Below are positions 1-6,673 of a DNA stretch of 10,152 bases, piece after piece. The stretch spans positions 1 to 10,152 of the forward strand of contig JALSIU010000311.1 of NCBI GenBank assembly GCA_026989715.1, in the 5' to 3' direction. How positions within the stretch are numbered: position 1 is the first letter of the stretch; the number at the start of each line of letters is the position of its first letter. The notes beneath the pieces are model-generated. The model had not been told where the DNA came from. It saw nothing but the letters and a program-made list of their open reading frames with translations, and made no database searches. The stretch is from Methylomonas sp. GTDB taxonomy: Bacteria; Pseudomonadota; Gammaproteobacteria; Methylococcales; Methylomonadaceae. The position numbers and the translations under genes are program-made.

Positions 1-912
1 AATGCTTTAATTAGTTTTGTCTTATTTTTAACTGTTGCTTTAGGCATTCGGGCTTTTTTAGCACAACAACGCAGTATTGAGCACCCGCAAACTCAAATAT
101 TACAAATGCAGTTATTAAATAATCGTGTTCAATATACTGTTGCGGATATTTCTCAGCCCAACTCTGTTCCATTAGCTGCAGGCCAGCACTTAATTGATAG
201 AATTCGACAACGTGGTGTTATTAGGATAGGCATACATGCTGATAGTTTACCTTTCGTTTTTTATAATGCTGCTTCAGAATTAGTCGGCTTTGATATTGAT
301 TTAATGATGTATTTGGCCGAGGATTTACAAGTTACTATTGAATTTATCCCCTATGTTAGCGAAAACCTTTTACAGCAGTTAGAAGATGATCACTTTGATA
401 TTGCTGTTTCAGGTATTACGCCAAATACTCGATTACTGGCATCGACACGCATCCTATATAGCAGTAGTTACTTGGATACGCATATGGCTTTGGTGGTTCC
501 CGATCAAAAGCGTAAACAGTTTAGTGATATAAGCCAACATCATAAACTAAAAGACGTGCATGTTGGGGTACGTAGAGGTAGCAATTTTGCTGCACGAATT
601 AAGGATATTTTTCCTGATTTTAAAGTGACTGAGCTAGATTCAGAGGCTGATTTTTTTCAGCAGCCGGAATTTCATGAGCAAATTTTATTGACCAGTGCTG
701 AAGGTGGGTCTGCTTGGACTTTATTAAACCCTGATTATGATGTGGTCACTCCCTTTTCAGTGCACCAAGGCGCACCTTTAGTCATCGCTGTTGGTGGCGA
801 AGATTTAATGCTAGAGCATTTTATTAGCACTTGGATTAAATTAAAACAAATGGATGGTACGATAGATACATTATTTAAACATTGGATTCAGGGGGAGTCA
901 GTGCAGGAATAA
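1..912 (+). CDS. Membrane-anchored family-3 solute-binding domain protein (5' partial; possibly the C-terminus of a fused transporter)
   Basis: The reading frame is open from base 1, so the gene begins upstream; the ATG at 106 is internal. 303 residues are visible. Residues about 3-20 form a hydrophobic helix ending in an Arg. A linker follows, then an SBP_bac_3 domain from about residue 66 (DRIRQRGVIRIGI), including a GFDIDLM segment and the ITPNTR motif. In amino-acid-binding members of this family the Arg of that motif (about residue 144 here) holds the ligand alpha-carboxylate. The later AEGGSAWTLLNP segment lies where the second lobe meets the ligand. A cleavable signal peptide would normally open such a protein, but here a helix with further coding sequence before it comes first. 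I infer a periplasmic domain fused behind membrane segments, perhaps of a dicarboxylate/amino-acid:cation symporter, or a membrane sensor. The ligand is probably an amino or organic acid. The domain call is firm; the fusion partner is a guess. Confidence 0.85.
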   Translation, partial: NALISFVLFLTVALGIRAFLAQQRSIEHPQTQILQMQLLNNRVQYTVADISQPNSVPLAAGQHLIDRIRQRGVIRIGIHADSLPFVFYNAASELVGFDIDLMMYLAEDLQVTIEFIPYVSENLLQQLEDDHFDIAVSGITPNTRLLASTRILYSSSYLDTHMALVVPDQKRKQFSDISQHHKLKDVHVGVRRGSNFAARIKDIFPDFKVTELDSEADFFQQPEFHEQILLTSAEGGSAWTLLNPDYDVVTPFSVHQGAPLVIAVGGEDLMLEHFISTWIKLKQMDGTIDTLFKHWIQGESVQE

Positions 913-914
913 GC

Positions 915-930
915 AGCACCTGAGTGCTTT
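915..930 (+). terminator. Weak hairpin after the solute-binding gene
   Basis: Two bases after the TAA stop, AGCAC and GTGCT form a perfect 5-bp stem with a CTGA loop (915-928), followed by only a short T run (928-930). The position suits a terminator for the upstream gene, but the stem is short and the U-tract poor, so it may be weak or incidental. Confidence 0.3.
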
Positions 931-961
931 ACTAAACTGTTTGTTGCTATAAAGTAACAAC

Positions 962-1011
962 ATAGCCCTAGTTTTACATGGATTTTGGTGGGTGGGCTAT
1001 ACTGGTATAGC
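962..1011. repeat. Nested inverted repeats built on GCTAT/ATAGC
   Basis: A near-perfect palindrome, GCTATAC-TG-GTATAGC, occupies 996-1011. Its left arm is also part of GGGCTAT (994-1000), which can pair with ATAGCCC at 962-968. A further GCTAT lies at 946-950. The same bases can therefore join alternative, mutually exclusive hairpins, or serve as a dimeric-repressor site. The region lies between two plus-strand genes and overlaps a possible -10 box (TATACT, 998-1003). The repeats are seen directly; any regulatory role is inference. Confidence 0.5.
973..1003 (+). promoter_or_regulatory. Possible promoter of the 332-residue orphan gene
   Basis: TTTACA (973-978) and TATACT (998-1003) resemble sigma70 -35 and -10 boxes, but the 19-bp spacer is long. 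The -10 sits inside a 16-bp palindrome, a common place for an operator. A second possibility nearer the gene is TTGTTC (1057-1062), an 18-bp spacer and TAATTT (1081-1086). Neither is strong, and I cannot choose between them from sequence alone. Confidence 0.3.
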
Positions 1012-1118
1012 ATCTGATTGCAAATATATTTGTAAGATTAAAATATTTTACCTTATTTGTTCATGGTTCAGAGATCATTCTAATTTAGAAAATTAAGATT
1101 TAGACTAAGGATTATAAT

Positions 1119-2117
1119 ATGAAAAATAATACATTTAGTTCTTATAAGGAAGCGGGGGGTGTCCAGTTAAAAGGAGTGACTAAACCTTTTAGGAGAATTG
1201 CTCATTCAGCAAGGGATTGGGGGAAATCACAACATCCAATAGATGCAATAAGACGCAAGCCCGTTTCGACGGCACATAATGTGGTTGATACTGCGGCAAC
1301 GACAACAGGAGTTGTCGCGATTGGCACGTCAGTGGCTTTATTGGCAGGGAGTACAGCTGCTTTTGCCGTAGCCGTCGGTGGCCCGCAAGTTGCAATTACT
1401 TTGGGAGTAGTCGCTTTAGCAGGCGTTGTTAAAGGGACATATTCTAATCGTGATAATGCACATAGGAAGCTGCAACCTTATGTTTGGACACTTATTGATG
1501 ATGAGCGACCTGCACAAAATATATGGAGTGACCAAGAGGCTTTAAAAAAAGCGGCTAGTGCTGCTGCTTATCTTTTAAAGCAGGCAGGTTCGCAATATGA
1601 GCAAATGGGTAATAAGTTGAGTCAGGCTCAGGAGAAATTTAATGTTTTTTGGGGTAAGTACCAGAGACAAGTCGCGCCATTAACGGTTAAGAAAAATGGC
1701 GAGTGGGTCGGGAAGACTATTATGGATGCTTGGAAAAGTGGGCGTAATGCTGCGACAAAGGAGAACCAGGCTTTATATGATGAAAAGATTTTGGAGGGGT
1801 TTGAAGTTTTAAACAAAGCTAAGATTAATGCCGATAAAATGTGGGCTGATGCCAATAAACAGGGGAATGAAGTGTTTGAGTTTATGCGGCGATTGATACA
1901 TGTGGGGAATTATATTCAATGTGCCGGGATTGTTGAGCAGGCGACTTTTATTTCATTGAATGGTCAGGGAGTGACTGACCCAGGTGATGTATTGTTACGC
2001 TGGCAAGGCGCAAAGGACTATAGAAAAAGTCTTAAAGAGATTTCTGATATTGTTGAAGAGGTGGAAAGTAATTACGCTCAATATGAAAAATTTATTCAAG
2101 TAAATAATATTAAATAA
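1119..2117 (+). CDS. Hypothetical protein with a hydrophobic Gly/Ala/Val-rich segment
   Basis: I do not recognise this 332-residue protein. The ATG has a good Shine-Dalgarno (AAGGA, 1107-1111) with a 7-base spacer. There is no N-terminal signal peptide: residues 1-50 are polar and basic. Residues about 58-105 are nearly uncharged and rich in Ala, Gly, Val and Thr, with a GGPQ break near 87-90. They could form two helices as a hairpin across a membrane. Residues about 135-265 look helical and charged, with many Lys, Ala, Glu and Gln, and the last 30 residues (about 300-325) may be a short coiled coil. There is one Cys (268). It stands alone as a plus-strand unit and converges on the next gene. 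A buried hydrophobic hairpin in a soluble protein occurs in pore-forming toxins and some secreted effectors, but also in ordinary membrane-associated proteins. No catalytic motif is visible, and no function is assigned. Confidence 0.85.
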   Translation: MKNNTFSSYKEAGGVQLKGVTKPFRRIAHSARDWGKSQHPIDAIRRKPVSTAHNVVDTAATTTGVVAIGTSVALLAGSTAAFAVAVGGPQVAITLGVVALAGVVKGTYSNRDNAHRKLQPYVWTLIDDERPAQNIWSDQEALKKAASAAAYLLKQAGSQYEQMGNKLSQAQEKFNVFWGKYQRQVAPLTVKKNGEWVGKTIMDAWKSGRNAATKENQALYDEKILEGFEVLNKAKINADKMWADANKQGNEVFEFMRRLIHVGNYIQCAGIVEQATFISLNGQGVTDPGDVLLRWQGAKDYRKSLKEISDIVEEVESNYAQYEKFIQVNNIK

Positions 2118-2124
2118 TTTATCA

Positions 2125-2158
2125 CCTTCACTTGTTTGACTGAGTGGGAAAGTGAAGG
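2125..2158. terminator. Hairpin between convergent genes
   Basis: CCTTCACTT (2125-2133) and AAGTGAAGG (2150-2158) form a perfect 9-bp stem around a 16-base loop. It sits 7 bases after the stop of the plus-strand orphan gene and 8 bases beyond the stop of the minus-strand gene. The plus-strand side is followed by a T-rich stretch (TTGGTTTT, 2161-2168); the minus-strand side has no clean U-run. It probably terminates the plus-strand gene and may serve both. Confidence 0.6.
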
Positions 2159-2166
2159 CGTTGGTT

Positions 2167-3081
2167 TTACTGATTTTGAGCGGCTAAAATGGAGTAATAT
2201 AAGCTAGTGGTATTAGGAAAGCCCATTTGAGTCACTTCCCAAGGTGCATTTTCATAAACTACCGTTGCTGATAAGGTTTCCCCTGTTGCAGCTTGCCATG
2301 CATCAATGGCAAAAGCGGTACAATTATGCCAAGGTGTCCAGCTGCTAGCGCCGAGAGATACATATTGATTAATCATGTCGATAAATGCAGCAAGTTGTTC
2401 AGCATTGATGGGGATAGTTTTACGAATATCAGCAGGTCGGTATATCTCGCGAAAAAAGTTAATACCTGTTACCACGTTGTCTCCCACAATACTGTTATAA
2501 GTGCCCGCAGTGGCATAGGCAATAGGAACATCGGGCGTTAAGGCACGAAATTCAATCCAAGCATGTCCGACATCGCCTGCTATTAAATTATCCCAATTAA
2601 GTGTGACCCCATTTTCCGTTTTAACAACAGCAATACTGAGTTCTCCGATAATTTCGCTCTCTTGTTGTTTACAAGCATCGTTCGGGATCCCTGGAATATC
2701 TATTTCTAGTGCTGTTGCGATGTCTTGTTGATAAATGACATCACGTACTTGTGTGATGCGCAAGTTTGCTGTTTGTTGTGGGTGGAGTGCATTGATTGTT
2801 AAATGTAGCGTGGTGTCGCTATTACATGCCGCTAGTGCTGGCACTATAATAGCTACTTGAGTATGTTTGCCTTTATACTGAAAGGCGGGGGTTACCGTAA
2901 TACCCAGCTTTGTGCCAGTTATATTTTGCACATCTAGGCTATAAGCGCTGTCCAAAGGCCATTCTAATGCAATAGTATAGAATGGCACTTCGGCGCGTAG
3001 GGTCGGTAACCAGCAGGCGGTGATTAATAAGGAGATTAACCACCACTTGCTAGGTCTGTTATTCCAAGATATAAGTGCCAT
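2167..3081 (-). CDS. Exported putative cysteine hydrolase, permuted NlpC/P60 (LRAT-like) type
   Basis: With the ATG at 3081 the protein has 304 residues. Residues 10-22 form a hydrophobic core after Arg/Lys, typical of an export signal. It can be read as lipobox I-T-A-C (lipid on Cys23) or as type I cleavage after LRA at about residue 30. A beta-rich N-terminal half with Cys86 and Cys137 follows. In the C-terminal half, GHAWIEF (His173) comes before WHNCTAFA (Cys254). A His in an early strand, then Asn-Cys-x-x-Phe starting a helix, is the order in permuted papain-fold enzymes (LRAT, NlpC/P60-like), which act on acyl or amide bonds. I infer a periplasmic or outer-membrane hydrolase of unknown substrate. 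The frame overlaps the upstream gene and is probably translationally coupled to it. Starts at ATG 3093 and GTG 3162 are also open, but GTG 3162 would overlap the neighbour by 104 bases and bury the signal. None has a clear Shine-Dalgarno. Confidence 0.7.
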   Translation of the reverse strand: MALISWNNRPSKWWLISLLITACWLPTLRAEVPFYTIALEWPLDSAYSLDVQNITGTKLGITVTPAFQYKGKHTQVAIIVPALAACNSDTTLHLTINALHPQQTANLRITQVRDVIYQQDIATALEIDIPGIPNDACKQQESEIIGELSIAVVKTENGVTLNWDNLIAGDVGHAWIEFRALTPDVPIAYATAGTYNSIVGDNVVTGINFFREIYRPADIRKTIPINAEQLAAFIDMINQYVSLGASSWTPWHNCTAFAIDAWQAATGETLSATVVYENAPWEVTQMGFPNTTSLYYSILAAQNQ

Positions 3082-4843
3082 CACAACGGTCATCAAAACG
3101 GACAGTTTGAGTTTGCTCGCTAGTACTAAAGAGTATTTCACCAGCAATTGGATAAGCTTCACATAGCTCGGAATTGAAAAATAACGAGTCTATAGTGACT
3201 GTATACTGGTCAATGGTTCCAGGTGCTTGCGTATTGAGTGTATAGCTATCATCCTCATTTGCCGTAACAAGTAACTTCAATTGTGCATTAATATTACTAT
3301 CGCTAGTTATGGACACATCTAATAATAAATCTTTATTTTCTAGCGTTTGCAAATCAATACCACCCGATAGCTGTAAACCGTTTGGAATTAAGAAGTTGCT
3401 CATGCCAATATGCCCTGATGCACTACTATTTTCCATATTAGCAACTAAATTGCCAGAGAGTGTGCCATTACCAAGAGTTATATTATCTTTACTAAGATTA
3501 TTGACCTCCATGCTAAATATTGCACTGATATTGCCCGTATTGGCATCTATAGCAAGATCATCAACCGTTAGGCTTGTTTGACCTGCCATAAGCTCGCCTG
3601 TGTCGGTGGTGCAGCCAGAACCATAATCAATGTTAATAATGCTTGGTTTTGGAAGCGATTGTAATAAGCCATCAAGGCTTTCAGCACTGGAGAGGTCAAA
3701 GTTTATATCAACCATTGGACAGCTCGAACTAGGTTGGCCTAATAATGCCATTAGCACAGGTTGTAATTGATCGGTTAAACCGCTATTTAAGGTATCATTA
3801 CTTAGGCTGGTTACGATGTCTATATAACTAGAAACGCTGAGGGTTTGAGGGTTGCCAGCCGATCTTAATAGGATGCTAACTTCATTAGAGAAATGACTTT
3901 CACGATTAGCATCATAGGAGGTAACTGCTATATAGTAAGTTCCTTTAAGAATATTCGTTATATCAATAGGGCCAATTTGTAGTGTATTCCCTAAATCCAA
4001 GTGGGCTGGATATTCACCGGGTGCATTACCAAAATATAGTATATAGCCATTGGCGTCCGTAACGCTATCCCAAGTTAAGCTCAAGCCTTCTTCGGTTAAA
4101 GTGTATGTTAAATTTTGCGGAATCATTTGGTCATGCAGTGTGACCATGATTTCATTAGAGGGTGCGGCAGTATCAATTTCATTATAAGCTACGATAGCAA
4201 GATAATAACTACCTCGTGGTGCGCCGCTAATATCAAGTGGGCCAAGTTGGGTTGTATTCCCTAGGTCTATCGGGCTGGAGTAATCAGATGAGCTAGTTCC
4301 TAGTAATAGCTGGTAGCCTGTAGCACCTTCAATTGCTCCCCATTGTAAGGTTAATATCTCTCCCTCTAGGGTAAAACTAAGGTTATCAACGGAGTTAATT
4401 TCTTGTGTTGTTAAAGTACTTTCTAAGCTGCCATCCCGTAAAGTGCCGTGCCAAGAATTTGCTGTTGCATTTAGGCTTTCGGGGGAAGAAGCACATGAGC
4501 CCCAATCACCAGAAAAGCTAGATTGATTTGCATCAAAGAGAAAGACTAATGATCCTGACCATGCATTGTCAGGGCCGCAACTTTTACTATTGCCAGCTTC
4601 TTTCCACCAGCCGATTAATATTATGAGCCCATCGGGTGACTTACTTAAAGAGCCAGTAATTTTTCCATCATCATATAAATAAGACCCTTCTACCATATTA
4701 CCTGACTGTATTAGAGTCATTTCATTCCAATTAGTATCCCATGTACTGATATGTTGTACTGCGATAGCTAAGTTAGTCGTTAAGCCAAAGGTCAATAAAG
4801 TAGCTAGGGTTAAATATTGTATTTTGTGGTTTAATGCTTTCAT
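3059..4843 (-). CDS. Secreted beta-rich protein with two fibronectin type III-like repeats
   Basis: This 594-residue protein starts at an ATG with a strong Shine-Dalgarno (GGAGGTG, 4848-4854). Residues 1-28 are a clear Sec signal peptide ending LAIA before VQ. Residues about 33-140 form a beta-rich unit with many Trp and Gly, including WDTNWNEMTLIQSG, GSYLYDDGKITGSL and SGDWG patterns; Cys89 and Cys117 could pair. Two FN3-like units follow, about 154-236 and 244-327. They share Leu-x-W openings, GNT-x-Q-x-GP-x-DI, G-S/T-YY-x-A and a closing SNE. The remainder, about 335-594, is Ser/Thr/Asn-rich with a CPMVD start, an IDYGSGCT motif and a final FDDRCDGTY with likely disulfides, as in cell-surface beta proteins. 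No enzyme motif is visible. It is probably extracellular or outer-membrane-associated and used for binding. Its 3' end overlaps the putative hydrolase gene, so the two probably form one operon. Confidence 0.85.
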   Translation of the reverse strand: MKALNHKIQYLTLATLLTFGLTTNLAIAVQHISTWDTNWNEMTLIQSGNMVEGSYLYDDGKITGSLSKSPDGLIILIGWWKEAGNSKSCGPDNAWSGSLVFLFDANQSSFSGDWGSCASSPESLNATANSWHGTLRDGSLESTLTTQEINSVDNLSFTLEGEILTLQWGAIEGATGYQLLLGTSSSDYSSPIDLGNTTQLGPLDISGAPRGSYYLAIVAYNEIDTAAPSNEIMVTLHDQMIPQNLTYTLTEEGLSLTWDSVTDANGYILYFGNAPGEYPAHLDLGNTLQIGPIDITNILKGTYYIAVTSYDANRESHFSNEVSILLRSAGNPQTLSVSSYIDIVTSLSNDTLNSGLTDQLQPVLMALLGQPSSSCPMVDINFDLSSAESLDGLLQSLPKPSIINIDYGSGCTTDTGELMAGQTSLTVDDLAIDANTGNISAIFSMEVNNLSKDNITLGNGTLSGNLVANMENSSASGHIGMSNFLIPNGLQLSGGIDLQTLENKDLLLDVSITSDSNINAQLKLLVTANEDDSYTLNTQAPGTIDQYTVTIDSLFFNSELCEAYPIAGEILFSTSEQTQTVRFDDRCDGTYILE

Positions 4844-4854
4844 TTCACACCTCC

Positions 4855-5240
4855 AATTAAGAGATGCGCATGAGTTGGTTAGTAGTTGTTAACGCATTAA
4901 AATGTCTTGTGCAAAGGCACTAATAAAACAGCTCTAATCAGCTATGTTTCATGTGCATCCTTATATCTATAATATTAAGTTTTCTTTAGGCTCTATGAAA
5001 GGGTGTAAATTAACTTAATATGGTTATTAAATTCTTGATTAAAATACTAAGGAATTAACCTTATATAATTTAATGTATAATTCACTTATACTCTTTTTTA
5101 CTAATTTGGCAAGTTATTTTGTAAAAGAATAAGGCGTGTAAAATATTCCTAATTAGTACATTGTTTTTATTCTATTTTTTGCCTAAATGGCAGGTGCTTT
5201 AAAGGAGGAGGAATTTAGGATAATGATAATACAGGTCGAA
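4855..5240. other. AT-rich intergenic region between the secreted-protein pair and the export operon
   Basis: No convincing gene lies in these 386 bases. The region holds the promoter candidate at 5085-5112 and would give the beta-rich protein gene a 5' leader of roughly 230 bases. Small AT-rich palindromes occur, for example TTAATA-TGGT-TATTAA at 5015-5030. A Shine-Dalgarno-like purine run (AAGGAGGAGG, starting at 5202) precedes only a 7-codon plus-strand frame. I see no clear rho-independent terminator for the TolC-type gene that ends at 5241. Confidence 0.6.
5085..5112 (-). promoter_or_regulatory. Sigma70-like promoter for the secreted-protein pair
   Basis: On the minus strand, TTGCCA (5107-5112; 5 of 6 matches to the -35 consensus), a 16-bp spacer and TATAAG (5085-5090; 5 of 6 matches to the -10 consensus) point toward the beta-rich protein gene. 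Transcription would start near 5078. It is the best promoter match I found in the gap, but the surroundings are AT-rich, where chance -10 boxes are common. Confidence 0.45.
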
Positions 5241-6671
5241 TTATAGATTCCCAGTCGCCGCACGGAAACCGGCGACGGCTTGATGATATTCAACGAGGAC
5301 ATCAATCAAATCCAACTTTGCCTCGCCGGTTGCGCGTTCTCTACGATTGACTAGAAACAGAGTGCTGTCGCCATATTCAAAACGTGTTTTTTCGCCACTT
5401 TCAAGTTGCTGGGCAAATGACAATTCTTGTTCTGCCGCTTGGTAACGGTCGTAGGTAGTGTTAACCGCCGAAAAATGATCCGCAATTTCCAGCATTATCA
5501 TGCGTATAGTTTGTCGCTCTTGGATAGTCAGTTTTTTGATGGCGATGCTTGCTTGCTCAATATTGGCTTTGGCACGACGTTGCAATATGGGGAGCGACAT
5601 AGAAACCCCCGCCATCACTTCCGCCCCTTTTTCAATGGCTCCATAACCGGCTTGGTACCCTGGCGTGACGAATAAATCAATTTGCGGTAGTAAGGTGTTT
5701 TCAGCAAGTTGCCGGTCAATTTTGGCCATGCTTTTGGCCAAGTCGAGAATTTGTAGTTCGGGTCGATTTTGTAGTGCTTGTTGTTTCCCTTGCGCCAGAT
5801 CGTGAGAGCTATATTTGACAGGCTTTGTTAGGGTTAAGGGGGCTTGTTCAGGTTTAGGAGTTAAGTCAGGAATTAAATTATCTAGCCAGAGAAAAGCGGC
5901 CAGTTTATAGGCGGCTTGTTGTAAGGCTCTTTCGGCTTTATATAAGCGTCCCATCCGTTTTTGTACTTCGCGTTCGGCTTCGATACCATTAATCGTTGCG
6001 AGGAGGCCTTTGTCGATTTTTTGCTGTACGGCATGCGCCCGAAATTTTGCTGTGTCTAATAATGCTTGTTCTACGGCCTTCTTTTTTCTGGCACCGACCC
6101 ATCGCCAGTAATGGTTTAAAGCATCTGGCAATAAAAGTAGCTCAGTTTGACGTAATAAGTGTTCGGTTTGGTCCTCACGTAAAAAGGCCTTACTTTCTTG
6201 AGCTGATTCGGGGTTGATGCCTGCACCTCTGAATAACGGTACTGTAATATCTACATAATATTCGCCGCCTTCACCCGTTGGGTAGGTTGGGGTTTTGATA
6301 TCACCAATGGCCAGATTTACGCCTGTGCGCACGCGGATACCATAACGGCTTAAAAAATCCACCGAAAAATAAGATTCTACGACTTCTTGCACTTTGCCTA
6401 ATGCGGCAGAGCTGTTAAAACGCTTAAAGCCGCTACCGGCTTTCATTATGGGGTCAAAAGCACCTTGTTTTTCTAAACGCTGAGCACTGGCCGCTTCTTG
6501 TTTAAGATAAGCGAGTGCTAACAAAGGATGATTATATTTAACCTGTTGTAAAAAAGAGGCTTCAGTCAATAAGGATTTTTTGGGCGGATGATTTGCAGTC
6601 AAATCTTCCGCTAGCACATTGAGGCTTAACAGCATGCATAGACTGGCCGCCGGTTTAAAAAATAGACTCAT
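5241..6671 (-). CDS. TolC-family outer-membrane efflux protein
   Basis: This 476-residue protein has the usual length for the TolC/OEP family. Trimers form an outer-membrane beta-barrel continuing into a periplasmic alpha-helical tunnel. A Sec signal peptide covers residues 1-21 (cleavage LNVLA before ED). The family's internal duplication is visible. Each half has a strand segment that ends in a Pro turn and enters a long helix: VDITVPLFRGAGI near 140-152 and VSMSLPILQRRAKANIEQA near 356-374. Long Ala/Gln/Glu/Arg-rich helices lie at about 155-260 and 365-430. Other TolC-like signatures are NRPEL (302-306) and the GDSTLFLVNRRE segment (434-445). It begins 2 bases after the adaptor stop, so it is the third gene of the ABC-HlyD-TolC operon and should be its exit duct. 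No alternative start is needed. Confidence is high for family and role; the cargo is unknown. Confidence 0.93.
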   Translation of the reverse strand: MSLFFKPAASLCMLLSLNVLAEDLTANHPPKKSLLTEASFLQQVKYNHPLLALAYLKQEAASAQRLEKQGAFDPIMKAGSGFKRFNSSAALGKVQEVVESYFSVDFLSRYGIRVRTGVNLAIGDIKTPTYPTGEGGEYYVDITVPLFRGAGINPESAQESKAFLREDQTEHLLRQTELLLLPDALNHYWRWVGARKKKAVEQALLDTAKFRAHAVQQKIDKGLLATINGIEAEREVQKRMGRLYKAERALQQAAYKLAAFLWLDNLIPDLTPKPEQAPLTLTKPVKYSSHDLAQGKQQALQNRPELQILDLAKSMAKIDRQLAENTLLPQIDLFVTPGYQAGYGAIEKGAEVMAGVSMSLPILQRRAKANIEQASIAIKKLTIQERQTIRMIMLEIADHFSAVNTTYDRYQAAEQELSFAQQLESGEKTRFEYGDSTLFLVNRRERATGEAKLDLIDVLVEYHQAVAGFRAATGNL

Positions 6672-6673
6672 TA

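Noticed and set aside
3082..3162. GTG start at 3162 for the putative hydrolase
   Set aside because: It gives a 104-base overlap with the upstream gene, has no Shine-Dalgarno, and pushes the signal-peptide core to residue 40 or later.
2167..4843. The secreted-protein pair as cargo of the neighbouring type I-like exporter
   Set aside because: Both proteins carry N-terminal Sec-type signals and lack glycine-rich RTX repeats, and the pair has its own likely promoter.
5182..5219. Inverted repeat CCTAAAT...ATTTAGG as a terminator of the export operon
   Set aside because: The 7-bp AT-rich stem has a 24-base loop, and on the minus strand no T-run follows; the run of T lies on the wrong side.
5223..5246. 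A 7-codon plus-strand frame after a Shine-Dalgarno-like AAGGAGGAGG run
   Set aside because: It is very short, spacing from the purine run is uncertain, and it runs into the 3' end of the TolC-type gene on the other strand with no plus-strand gene downstream.
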